A model generated the notes under the pieces. It made no database searches. It was not told the origin of the DNA and was given only the letters and a program-made list of their open reading frames with translations. The translations under genes and the position numbers were made by a program. From Candidatus Scatomonas merdigallinarum (lineage in GTDB: Bacteria; Bacillota; Clostridia; Lachnospirales; Lachnospiraceae), in NCBI GenBank assembly GCA_018716305.1, contig DVKB01000006.1:1-37185 (forward strand): a stretch of DNA of 37,185 nt. The letters run 5' to 3'. Positions 14,317 through 21,681 of this stretch are shown here, in pieces. Every line of letters starts with the position of its first letter. Position 1 is the first letter of the stretch.

Positions 14317-15618
14317 CTAAAGAATATTGTAGAATCCCAGGGCCATCAGCGCCACGGGTACGATGAAGGTCAGGCAGGTCAGCAGAAATTGTCTGCCAAA
14401 AATCTGATCCCTCATTTTTCCGTCAGGAAGACAGGACAGTACAAAGGAACCTGCCGTGGAAAACGGGGACGTGCAGGTCATAATGGCCCCGATGGTGATA
14501 GCGGAGGCCAGTGCTGTGGGGGAATGGCCTCCGCCTGCGGACACTGTAAGGACCATGGGCAGAAACAGTGGAACCACCACGGAGATGGCGCCGCTGAAGA
14601 AACTCATGAAACCGCCCAGCAGAACCAGGATGCATCCGATCGCGGTCTGGGAAAGGTTCGTATTGAGTATATCAGTAACAGAGCCGAAGATGCCGGTGGC
14701 TTCCGTGACGCCCAGGAGCATGCAGACCCCGCTTACCAGAATAATAGTATTCCAGGGGACGGATTCCAGCAGCACTTTTTTTTCATCTCCCAGGCGCAGC
14801 AGAGCGCAGACCACTGCTCCGACAATGGACAGCATCTGGATATCGAACAGTCTGGAAAAGCGCTGCATCATTTCCATAGGGTGCAGAGTGTTGAGGATGG
14901 CGGGAACCAGGACCAGGGCCAATACAGTCAGAAGCACCCCCAGAGTTTTTTTCTGTACTGTGTTCAGCTTTTCCGGCTTTTTGATCTCGCAGGGAGAAGC
15001 CCGATAGCCTTTAAAAAGCAGGTAGACAATGATCAGGGCGATGAGGCCGGTAATAAACATGTTTACACAGATTTTAGAAGAGATCGGCGCGGCGTCCGCC
15101 GCGAAATCGGAATCTTCGATAATTCCGCGGATGATGACTCCCGCCTGGCCCCAGGGAACCAGAGTGCCGGCTCCGGAACCGAGACAGATCAGCACCAGCA
15201 GAATCAGGTAATGGATCCCTGTACTGGCGCCGATCATGATGCAGACCGGAGCCATAAAGGAGGAGACGGCCGGAGCGGCGGCTCCCAGGAAAGCCATGAA
15301 AAAGGCCAGAAAATACAGAACAAAAGGCAGAAATTTTGTCCTGCCGCGAAAACGGTAAATAATATGGGACGCAATGATCTGAAGAGTGCCGTTCTGGATC
15401 GCGTATCCATAAAAGAAGCAGACGGAAAACATCAGAAATAAAATTTTTACCGGAAACAGCCCTACCACATCGTTAATACTAAGTTTCAGAATAAAACATC
15501 CGATCAGATAAGCAAAGGCCATTGCCAGGACTCCGGTGTTCAGCTTCCGATGGTATGAGATAAAAATAGATAACGCAAAAGCAGCCAGGCAGATGATTGC
15601 CACAGCAGTAGAATTCAT
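14317..15618 (-). CDS. MatC-like dicarboxylate/anion permease
   Basis: This is a 433-residue polytopic membrane protein with about 10-12 hydrophobic segments throughout. The early hydrophobic block and the VPWGQAG and TCTSPFSTAG re-entrant-type motifs resemble the MatC / ion-transporter superfamily of sodium- or proton-coupled carboxylate carriers. The substrate (malonate or another dicarboxylate) is inference only. The start at 15618 is set by GAGGT with 8 nt spacing; an 18-codon extension upstream is disregarded. It is followed by the 64-residue membrane protein. A GntR/FCD regulator lies immediately upstream on the same strand behind a terminator. Confidence 0.8.
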   Translation of the reverse strand: MNSTAVAIICLAAFALSIFISYHRKLNTGVLAMAFAYLIGCFILKLSINDVVGLFPVKILFLMFSVCFFYGYAIQNGTLQIIASHIIYRFRGRTKFLPFVLYFLAFFMAFLGAAAPAVSSFMAPVCIMIGASTGIHYLILLVLICLGSGAGTLVPWGQAGVIIRGIIEDSDFAADAAPISSKICVNMFITGLIALIIVYLLFKGYRASPCEIKKPEKLNTVQKKTLGVLLTVLALVLVPAILNTLHPMEMMQRFSRLFDIQMLSIVGAVVCALLRLGDEKKVLLESVPWNTIILVSGVCMLLGVTEATGIFGSVTDILNTNLSQTAIGCILVLLGGFMSFFSGAISVVVPLFLPMVLTVSAGGGHSPTALASAITIGAIMTCTSPFSTAGSFVLSCLPDGKMRDQIFGRQFLLTCLTFIVPVALMALGFYNIL

Positions 15619-15689
15619 ACGTATATACCTCAGCCTTCTGCTTTGACGAAAGAGAAAAGAAAAGTGAGTCACTTCATTTAATTGTCGAG

Positions 15690-15718
15690 ATTATAGCATA
15701 AAGAGTCAGAGATAACAA
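15690..15718 (-). promoter_or_regulatory. Promoter of the MatC-like operon
   Basis: Minus-strand TTGTTA (15713-15718), 17 bp, TATAAT (15690-15695). A perfect 13-bp palindrome AAGTGAGTCACTT at 15662-15674 lies just downstream in the leader, and GTATATAC (15621-15628) sits next to the start codon. Either could be an operator. Confidence 0.75.
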
Positions 15719-15781
15719 GCGTCAGGGAAAAATAAAAGAAAAAATTGTAAAACTGCACAAAAATGTGGAAAAAGACAAAAA

Positions 15782-15827
15782 GAACAATTTCAGAAAATAA
15801 ATGCACTTTCTGAAATTGTTCTTTTTT
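15782..15827 (-). terminator. Terminator of the first GntR gene
   Basis: A perfect 15-bp stem (GAACAATTTCAGAAA at 15782-15796 with its complement at 15807-15821) is flanked by A and T runs, so it could work in both directions. It separates the GntR gene from the permease operon. Confidence 0.85.
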
Positions 15828-16552
15828 CAGCCGCCGCGGCCAAGATCAATGGAACTGTCCGCGTAGATTTCTCTTCCGTGGCTGATTTCATAGCGCACGA
15901 TAATTTCCGCGTCTTCCGGGCATCGGGCTTGAATGGCCTGGATCAGCTGACGGTGGATGGGAGCTATAAAATCCGCGTAATCATTCCGCCGCTCTTTGCT
16001 GTATACCAATTCCGACCGCAGGATCCGCATGATATTGCGGAGTTCTACAATTTCTTTATATAAAAATCTGTTTCCGGAAAACTTGGCGATCAGCAGATGA
16101 AACTGCATATGCAGATCCCGGACTCCGCAGACATTCAGCTGGGTGGGGGAGGGGGGCAGATCCCGGTAGGTGGCAATGGCGTCGTTGATTTCGATTAGAG
16201 TAGAAAGATCCTCCTGGGATACGCCCCGCTCCGCGGCCAGGTATGCCGCCTTTCCTTCCAGAAGGCTGTCCAGATAAATCAGGTCGGTCTTTTCCTGCAG
16301 AGAATATTCCCGGATTCCCAGATTGCTTTTGGTGATATTCTGCAGCAGGCCTTCGCTGCGCAGGCGGCTTAAGGCGGAGCGGACGGGAGTGCGGCTGATG
16401 CCCAGAGCTTTGGCGATTCCCTCTTCCGTGAATTTTTCTCCGGAAGGAATCTGGCCGGAAAAAATTGTATCCCGGATGATCCGGTAGATTTTCTGGTGGG
16501 CCGGCTTAAGATCTTTGTACATGTCTACGATTTCCTGAGGAAATTTCAGCAT
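15827..16552 (-). CDS. GntR-family regulator, FCD type (paralog 1)
   Basis: This is a 241-residue FadR-subfamily regulator. The N-terminal winged helix (about residues 12-80) contains GEKFTEEGIAKALGISRTPV. An all-helical FCD ligand domain follows, with RDLHMQFHLLIA and a later HRQLIQAI supplying the usual metal-binding Asp/His pattern. GGGAGA precedes the ATG at 16552; the open frame upstream to 16798 crosses the operator region and is rejected. It is divergent from the URO-D/GPH operon across an intergenic region with paired GTATAC palindromes, and close in sequence to the second GntR at 19505-20284. Confidence 0.9.
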   Translation of the reverse strand: MLKFPQEIVDMYKDLKPAHQKIYRIIRDTIFSGQIPSGEKFTEEGIAKALGISRTPVRSALSRLRSEGLLQNITKSNLGIREYSLQEKTDLIYLDSLLEGKAAYLAAERGVSQEDLSTLIEINDAIATYRDLPPSPTQLNVCGVRDLHMQFHLLIAKFSGNRFLYKEIVELRNIMRILRSELVYSKERRNDYADFIAPIHRQLIQAIQARCPEDAEIIVRYEISHGREIYADSSIDLGRGG

Positions 16553-16681
16553 GGAGGTCTCCCTTCTGAACGCGAGAAACGTTTCTTTTCTTAATATTCT
16601 AACATAGTTGGAAGAGAAATCCATCAGATTTTTTTTCCTTCGCATCTCCGGGTAGAAAATACAAAAGAAAAGAATGATGAG

Positions 16682-16744
16682 TTGTATACATTTTGTACAT
16701 TTTTCTCTTTTGTGTAAAAGGATGAAAATATAAAATGTATACAA
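16682..16744. promoter_or_regulatory. Paired palindromic operator between GntR and URO-D genes
   Basis: TTGTATACATTTT (16682-16694) and its exact inverted copy AAAATGTATACAA (16732-16744) flank the divergent promoter region. Their GTATAC cores are 53 bp apart, about five helical turns. The next core-like TTGTACA overlaps the end of the left copy. The form suits GntR/FCD operators. Confidence 0.75.
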
Positions 16745-16750
16745 TTTTCG

Positions 16751-16779
16751 TTGACGGGGAGAAGATAATATTATATTAT
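16751..16779 (+). promoter_or_regulatory. Promoter of the URO-D-like/GPH operon
   Basis: TTGACG (16751-16756), 17 bp, TATTAT (16774-16779), starting 6 bp after the right operator copy. It leaves a leader of about 160 nt before ATG 16945 in which I see no recognised structure. Confidence 0.6.
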
Positions 16780-16944
16780 TTCCGCAGAAACGGAGCACGT
16801 CCGCAGCCTGATCCTGAAAGCGGCGGCTGGTCTGTCCGGGAAAAAGAAAGCTTTGACGAAAGAGAACCGGGACAGAAGGCTTCCGGAATTCCGGGCCAGC
16901 GGCGGGGGTATCCGGGCAAAAACAATAAAAGGGAGGCAGTTTAT

Positions 16945-18021
16945 ATGAGCAAAGTTTTTTCGGAAGAGGAAATGAAGGTTCGGTGCGTTATTCCGGGAGC
17001 CAGAGGAAGGATTGACATGCCTGTTTTCAGCGCTCCGATCACCGCGAAAGAGAATATGAAAAGAGCGATCTATGATAAAAATCCTCTGTTCATGCCAAGC
17101 TACAGATACTACCAGAATTTTACCCCCAGGGTAGTGCCGGATATTGAGGCCAGAGGATTTATTATGGATGGAGGCGCTCCGGCCCAGCATCCGGAGGGAT
17201 TTAAGGATATGTTCGGGATCAACTGGCTGTTTATCCCGGTGGCAGGCGGTTCCATGGTAGAACCCGGCAATCCTCTGATGACGGATATGAACGAGTGGGA
17301 AGAAAAGGTTGTATGGCCGGATATTGACTCCTGGGACTGGGCCGGACAGGCGGAGCTGAGCAAAGAGTTCATCAAACAGGAGGAGCTGGCTCTGGTGCCC
17401 ACGCTGATGACAGGATACTTTGAGCGCATGATTTCTATGATGGACTTTGAAGGCGCCGCCATGGCTCTGATCGATGAGGAGCAGCAGGAGGCGGTACATG
17501 GATTCCTTGATAAGCTGGCGGATCTTTACTGCAGGATAATCGACAAATATCTGGAGTATTTTCCGGGAATTGACGGGTTTACCGTTCATGACGACTGGGG
17601 CAGCCAGAGAGCGCCCTTCTTCTCTCTGGATACGGTGAGAGAGATGCTGGTTCCCCCTCTGAGCAAGGTGGTAAAACATGTACATTCCAAAGGACTGTTT
17701 TATGATATGCACTGCTGCGGCCAGGTGGAAGCCCTGCTTCCGGCTATGATCGAGGCCGGCGTGGATTCCTGGTCCGGACAGCCTATGAATGATAAGGCAA
17801 TGCTGTATCACAAATATGGAAAAGAGATTCTCATCGGAGTGGAAACTCCGGATATTCCGGAAGATATGCCTGACGCTCAGGTGGATGAGATAGCTAAAAA
17901 ATATGTAGAAGAGTTCATGGTTCCGGGAGCTCCGGCGATGATCGGTTTCAGCTCACAGATTCTGAACCCCTATTTCTTCGAAGCGGTTTATCGTTACTCT
18001 AGGGAAAAGGCGGGGGAATAA
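16945..18021 (+). CDS. URO-D superfamily protein, MtaA-like
   Basis: This is a 358-residue TIM-barrel-type protein of the uroporphyrinogen decarboxylase superfamily. Seen: HDDWGSQ around residues 215-221, and MHCCGQVEALLP with H256 and C258 placed like the zinc ligands (HxC) of MtaA/MtbA-type methyltransferases. The third zinc Cys expected in the GAPAMIGFSSQ segment is not there, so activity may differ. No heme genes or corrinoid-binding protein lie nearby, which argues against a role in heme synthesis. GGGAGG lies 8 nt before ATG; an upstream open stretch from 16735 covers operator and promoter. It is co-transcribed with the GPH symporter. The substrate is unknown. Confidence 0.85.
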   Translation: MSKVFSEEEMKVRCVIPGARGRIDMPVFSAPITAKENMKRAIYDKNPLFMPSYRYYQNFTPRVVPDIEARGFIMDGGAPAQHPEGFKDMFGINWLFIPVAGGSMVEPGNPLMTDMNEWEEKVVWPDIDSWDWAGQAELSKEFIKQEELALVPTLMTGYFERMISMMDFEGAAMALIDEEQQEAVHGFLDKLADLYCRIIDKYLEYFPGIDGFTVHDDWGSQRAPFFSLDTVREMLVPPLSKVVKHVHSKGLFYDMHCCGQVEALLPAMIEAGVDSWSGQPMNDKAMLYHKYGKEILIGVETPDIPEDMPDAQVDEIAKKYVEEFMVPGAPAMIGFSSQILNPYFFEAVYRYSREKAGE

Positions 18022-18042
18022 TCCCTGCAGGAGGTTGAAAGA

Positions 18043-19440
18043 ATGGGAAAAAAGAAGAAAGTAATGTATTCCGTCATGTCCTTCCGCTACGGTCTGACCA
18101 ATGGGTTTTCCACACTGATTACCACCATGGCCAGCACCTACTGGGCAATTTTTCTGACAGACGCGGTGGGCCTTGAGACAGCGGTCATGGCAGGGATTCT
18201 GTCGGCGGCCAGTATTGTAGATATGGTTTCCGTTCCGTTTATCGGAATTATCATGCAGAAAGCAAAATTCAAGTCCGGAAAATTCCGCCCCTGGCTGATT
18301 CTGGGAGCTGTTACGGCGGCGGTATTCCGCTGGCTGACCTTTACAGATCCCGGTCTTACAGGCGCTGCTCAGGCAGTCTGGTTCGGCGGCGGCTATATCC
18401 TGACCTATATCGGCTACAATATTGCTTTTGCAGCCTTCACAGGGCTGCTTCCCCTGATGGCTACAGATCCGGACGACCGGCAGGCCTACGCGGGGGCGAA
18501 ATCTATCTGCAACTCCGCGGGAAAATTTGTGTTTTCCCTGTTCAGCGTATCTCTGGTAGCTGCCTTTGGCCGCGGCAACGACGCTCTCGGCTATTCCATG
18601 CTGGCGCTTCTCATCGGCGTACTGGTAATTATAGCCTATTTCCAGCTGTTTACCGCTGTCAAAAAAATCGATGTGGTTCAGCCGGAGGTTCAGCGGGAGG
18701 ATGCCGCTTCCGCTAAACCCGCTGCGGGCGACGCTTACAAAGCGTCTCTCTGGGAGATGATTAAATTTGCTATTACCAAGCCGTTTCTACTGTATCTGGG
18801 AGGCGCTTCCTGCAAAGGCTCCACCTATTTTATCATCACAGGTCTCGCCGCCTATTACTACACGTACGTGGTAGGGGACAAAAACATGCTGACCGTGTAC
18901 CTGTCCTTAAGTACCTTCCTGATGATTTTCGGTTCCTTTATCATGCCCTTTATCAGCCGTCTGGTAAAAGGCGCCAAGCAGACCTATATCCTGGGTCTGG
19001 CTCTCTACGCGGCCTGTCTGGCTCTGGCGTATTTCCTGGGGCAGGACGCCATAGTGTTTACCGTTCTCATGAGCGCAGGCTATGTAGGATATTCCATTGC
19101 CCATGCGGCTGAAATCACGGTGTACTCTTCTGTGGTGGATTACTCCCAATGGAAGAGCGGCAAAGACCTGAAGCCCTTTATGATGTCTCTGTTTAACCTG
19201 GTTCCCAAGATCGGGACTACTGTGGGGAGTCTGGTTATGGGATACGGTCTGGTGGCCGTAGGATTTGACGCGGAGAATGTAACCGCCGGCGCGGTGGAAG
19301 GAATCCGGATTCTGTTCAGCGCTCTGCCCTGTATTCTCCTGATCGTGGGAATCCTGTTGATGGTGGTCTTCCCTCTGACTGACGACAGAGTGCGAAAGAT
19401 GCAGGCGGAGATCAAAGCCAGAAAGAGCGGAACAAATTAA
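18043..19440 (+). CDS. GPH-family (MFS_2) cation symporter
   Basis: This is a 465-residue membrane protein with about 12 TM segments that fits the glycoside-pentoside-hexuronide:cation symporter family. It has an N-terminal helix with FRYGLTNGFS, a SIVDMVSVPFIGIIM segment, KFRPWLILGA in the first cytoplasmic loop, and a VVDYSQWKSGKDLKPF segment typical of GPH proteins. Members import sugars, glycosides or related organic solutes with sodium or protons. AGGAGGT lies 7-8 nt before ATG, 21 bp after the URO-D-like gene, so the two form one operon. The pairing suggests uptake of the substrate processed by the URO-D-like enzyme (inference). Confidence 0.9.
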   Translation: MGKKKKVMYSVMSFRYGLTNGFSTLITTMASTYWAIFLTDAVGLETAVMAGILSAASIVDMVSVPFIGIIMQKAKFKSGKFRPWLILGAVTAAVFRWLTFTDPGLTGAAQAVWFGGGYILTYIGYNIAFAAFTGLLPLMATDPDDRQAYAGAKSICNSAGKFVFSLFSVSLVAAFGRGNDALGYSMLALLIGVLVIIAYFQLFTAVKKIDVVQPEVQREDAASAKPAAGDAYKASLWEMIKFAITKPFLLYLGGASCKGSTYFIITGLAAYYYTYVVGDKNMLTVYLSLSTFLMIFGSFIMPFISRLVKGAKQTYILGLALYAACLALAYFLGQDAIVFTVLMSAGYVGYSIAHAAEITVYSSVVDYSQWKSGKDLKPFMMSLFNLVPKIGTTVGSLVMGYGLVAVGFDAENVTAGAVEGIRILFSALPCILLIVGILLMVVFPLTDDRVRKMQAEIKARKSGTN

Positions 19441-19475
19441 TCCAACCGAGGATATATCATTGTCTGCAGGCAGGA

Positions 19476-19498
19476 GGGCGCCGAAGTATACGGCGCCC
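19476..19498 (+). terminator. Hairpin between convergent GPH and GntR genes
   Basis: An 8-bp GC stem, GGGCGCCG/CGGCGCCC with a 7-nt loop, followed by CCTGTTT. It lies in the 64-bp gap between convergent genes; the weak T run makes it moderate. Confidence 0.6.
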
Positions 19499-19504
19499 CC
19501 CTGT

Positions 19505-20284
19505 TTAAGGTTCTTCTGCTTCCCGCGGGACGGCGGTATGCTTTGAAACCCGCTGAACCACATAGGGATTTTTGTAGCTGTTAAAATATCTGGAGCGGGA
19601 GCGGATCGCGTCGGTGTACATCCAGGCCTGAGCTGTCTGGGGATCTCTCTGTTCAATGGCGTGCAGCAATTCCTCGTGGCAGGGCACAACGGTGCGGCGG
19701 TAGTACTCCGCGGGGGTCTGATCCGCGGGAAACGCGTCCAGAGAAGAATACTGACGCAGTTTTGAGCGGACATCCGCGATGCTTTGATAGAGATATTTAT
19801 TTCGGGAAAGACGGGCGATGAGCAGATGGAACTGCAGATGCAGATCTCTGGCTCCCACCAGATCTTTTTCATAGCGGCTGTCATAGCGGATAGATGGATC
19901 CAGATTTCTGAGGTTTTCATTGATTTCCCGAAGCGTATCCATGTATTCCTCAGAAACTCCGTTCTGGGCGGCAAGGAAGGCGGCGTGGGATTCCAGCAGA
20001 GCGTCAAAGTCCAACAGGCTGTTCATATCTCTTCTGGAAATATGCGCGGGGACTTGTTCCGGTGATTTTATGGCAAAGAGGCCCTCTTGCTTCAGCTTTT
20101 CCAGAGCCCGCCGCAGAGGGGTGCGGCTGGTGCCCAGCTGCAGGGCGAGGGCTTCCTCCGAGAGCTTTTCGCCAGGCAGAATTTCTCCCTCTAAAAGAGC
20201 CCGGCGAAGCGTCAGATAAATGCGGTTATAGGCGGGTTTCACCTGCGCAAATGCCCGGAGTGTTTCCTCCGACAGTTGTTTCAT
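19505..20284 (-). CDS. GntR-family regulator, FCD type (paralog 2)
   Basis: This is a 259-residue protein built like the first GntR: a winged helix (GEKLSEEALALQLGTSRTPL) then an FCD domain (RDLHLQFHLLIA, CHEELLHAI). Long collinear stretches match paralog 1, so the two probably arose by duplication and may read related ligands or operators. GAGGAG lies 8 nt before ATG 20284; the frame is open to 20347 but without a better start. It converges on the GPH gene. A TTGTATGC sequence in its own upstream region (about 20340-20347) resembles the operator half-site. Confidence 0.9.
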   Translation of the reverse strand: MKQLSEETLRAFAQVKPAYNRIYLTLRRALLEGEILPGEKLSEEALALQLGTSRTPLRRALEKLKQEGLFAIKSPEQVPAHISRRDMNSLLDFDALLESHAAFLAAQNGVSEEYMDTLREINENLRNLDPSIRYDSRYEKDLVGARDLHLQFHLLIARLSRNKYLYQSIADVRSKLRQYSSLDAFPADQTPAEYYRRTVVPCHEELLHAIEQRDPQTAQAWMYTDAIRSRSRYFNSYKNPYVVQRVSKHTAVPREAEEP

Positions 20285-20385
20285 GGTATGTTCTCCTCTC
20301 AGGAAAGTGCGGATTGCTCCAAATTCTCTTCCTATAGTAGCATACAAGAGGAAATTCCGTAAATATATTTCAGCCGGATAGGGGG

Positions 20386-20418
20386 AAAAAGAGCGCCGGC
20401 CCTTTTGGACCGGCGTTC
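20386..20418 (-). terminator. Terminator of the reverse rubrerythrin gene
   Basis: On the minus strand a stem around CGCCGG/CCGGCG with an AAAA loop is followed by CTTTTTCCCC. Confidence 0.8.
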
Positions 20419-20455
20419 TGAAAAGTTTATATTTACCTGAAACTGTGTGGTCGGA

Positions 20456-20998
20456 TTAGCCGAAGTATCTCTTCAGCAGGCCTGCGAATGCTTTGCCGTG
20501 GCGGGCCTCATCCCTTGCCATCTCGTGAACGGTGTCGTGGATAGCGTCCAGGTTAGCGGCTTTGGCGCGTTTTGCCAGATCCGTCTTGCCTGCGGTAGCG
20601 CCGTTCTCAGCCTCAACTCTCATCTCCAGGTTCTTCTTGGTGCTGTCGGTTACAACCTCGCCCAGCAGCTCAGCGAATTTCGCGGCGTGCTCTGCCTCTT
20701 CGTAAGCAGCCTTCTCCCAGTACAGGCCGATCTCCGGATATCCTTCTCTGTGAGCGACCCGGGCCATTGCCAGATACATGCCGACTTCGGAGCACTCGCC
20801 CTCGAAGTTTGCTCTCAGGTCAGCCTTGATATCTTCCGGAACGTCAGCAGCAACGCCTACCACATGCTCTGCCGCCCAGGTCATATCCCCGGACTGCTCC
20901 ACAAATTTGGAAGCGGGAGCGCCGCAGATGGGGCATTTCTCGGGAGCTGCTTCGCCTTCATAAACATAACCGCAAACGCTGCATACAAATTTTTTCAT
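20456..20998 (-). CDS. Reverse rubrerythrin / NADH peroxidase type
   Basis: This is a 180-residue protein with the domain order opposite to the rubrerythrin at 13483: the rubredoxin-type iron site comes first ([10 protein letters not shown] and CPICGAP, residues 6-26) and the ferritin-like diiron domain follows ([36 protein letters not shown]). Reverse rubrerythrins are peroxide, and in some cases oxygen, reductases in Clostridia. GAGAGG lies 9-10 nt before ATG. Its promoter carries the same 13-bp palindrome as the perR-like promoter about 480 bp away, so it is probably under that regulator. Confidence 0.93.
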   Translation of the reverse strand: MKKFVCSVCGYVYEGEAAPEKCPICGAPASKFVEQSGDMTWAAEHVVGVAADVPEDIKADLRANFEGECSEVGMYLAMARVAHREGYPEIGLYWEKAAYEEAEHAAKFAELLGEVVTDSTKKNLEMRVEAENGATAGKTDLAKRAKAANLDAIHDTVHEMARDEARHGKAFAGLLKRYFG

Positions 20999-21044
20999 TT
21001 TTAAAATCCTCTCTTTCTGTGATGACTGATTAAGTTCTGATATT

Positions 21045-21092
21045 AGTAACTGTTACTGAAATTAATATATCACTGAATTTTGTAAATGTCAA
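21045..21092 (-). promoter_or_regulatory. Promoter and PerR-type operator of the reverse rubrerythrin
   Basis: Minus-strand TTGACA (21087-21092), 17 bp, TATATT (21064-21069). Directly downstream, at the expected start point, is the perfect palindrome AGTAACTGTTACT (21045-21057). Confidence 0.75.
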
Positions 21093-21111
21093 GGCGTTTT
21101 CCAGATGATTT

Positions 21112-21501
21112 TTATGATTTTTCAGTACAGTTTTCGCAGAGTCCGTAAAAATTTACGCTGTAACTCTCAATGACGCCATGGAACCGCTGCTCCGCGGATT
21201 GTTTGATCCGGCTGATGTCTTCCATGTCCAGATCCAGCACTGCCCCGCACCGCCGGCAGGTGAAATGGTTGTGGGGGGAAATGTTGCCGTCAAACCGGTC
21301 CGCGCCGCCGTCCACGGTCAGCTTCCGGATCTCACCCAGATCCGAGAGAAGAGCCAGGTTTCTGTATACAGTTCCCAGGCTGATATTGGGATAAATTTTC
21401 CGGATATCGGTGTAGATCATATCGGCAGTCGGGTGGTCGCGGCGGTGCATGAGGTTTTCCTTGATGGATTCCCGCTGGCGGCTGTATTTCAGTGTTGCCA
21501 T
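21112..21501 (-). CDS. perR: Fur-family regulator, PerR-like
   Basis: This is a 129-residue Fur-family repressor. The N-terminal winged helix includes HPTADMIYTDIRKIYPNISLGTVYRNL. It is followed by the metal-sensing segment NISPHNHFTCRRCG and a C-terminal CENC pair; together these supply the structural Cys4 zinc site and the His/Asp sensing site. PerR proteins lose DNA binding when peroxide oxidises their iron-ligating His. The neighbouring peroxide-reducing rubrerythrin, the operator shared with it and a palindrome in its own promoter favour PerR over an iron or zinc regulator. AGGAGGG lies 5-6 nt before ATG 21501. Confidence 0.88.
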   Translation of the reverse strand: MATLKYSRQRESIKENLMHRRDHPTADMIYTDIRKIYPNISLGTVYRNLALLSDLGEIRKLTVDGGADRFDGNISPHNHFTCRRCGAVLDLDMEDISRIKQSAEQRFHGVIESYSVNFYGLCENCTEKS

Positions 21502-21523
21502 ACATACCCTCCTTTTTGATAAT

Positions 21524-21571
21524 AGTAATAGTTACTTAAATTATAATAATGGAAAAGCCGGGAATTGTCAA
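21524..21571 (-). promoter_or_regulatory. Promoter and operator of the perR-like gene
   Basis: Minus-strand TTGACA (21566-21571), 17 bp, TATTAT (21543-21548). The near-palindrome AGTAATAGTTACT (21524-21536) overlaps the start point, in the same position as at the reverse rubrerythrin promoter. Confidence 0.72.
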
Positions 21572-21590
21572 GTCCCGTCTTTGGGAGCCA

Positions 21591-21619
21591 TTGTCAGAAT
21601 CCCCGGTCTATGCTATGAT
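21591..21619 (+). promoter_or_regulatory. Promoter of metG-tatD
   Basis: TTGTCA (21591-21596), 17 bp, TATGAT (21614-21619), divergent from perR with 19 bp between the two -35 elements. Confidence 0.78.
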
Positions 21620-21681
21620 AGGAGCAGTGAAAAAGGCTTTTCTCTTCTTTATACAGAGCAGAGCGGTAAGGAGACAGACAG

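Noticed and set aside
16735-16944. 70-residue extension of the URO-D-like protein
   Set aside because: It covers the right operator copy and the promoter; GGGAGG marks ATG 16945.
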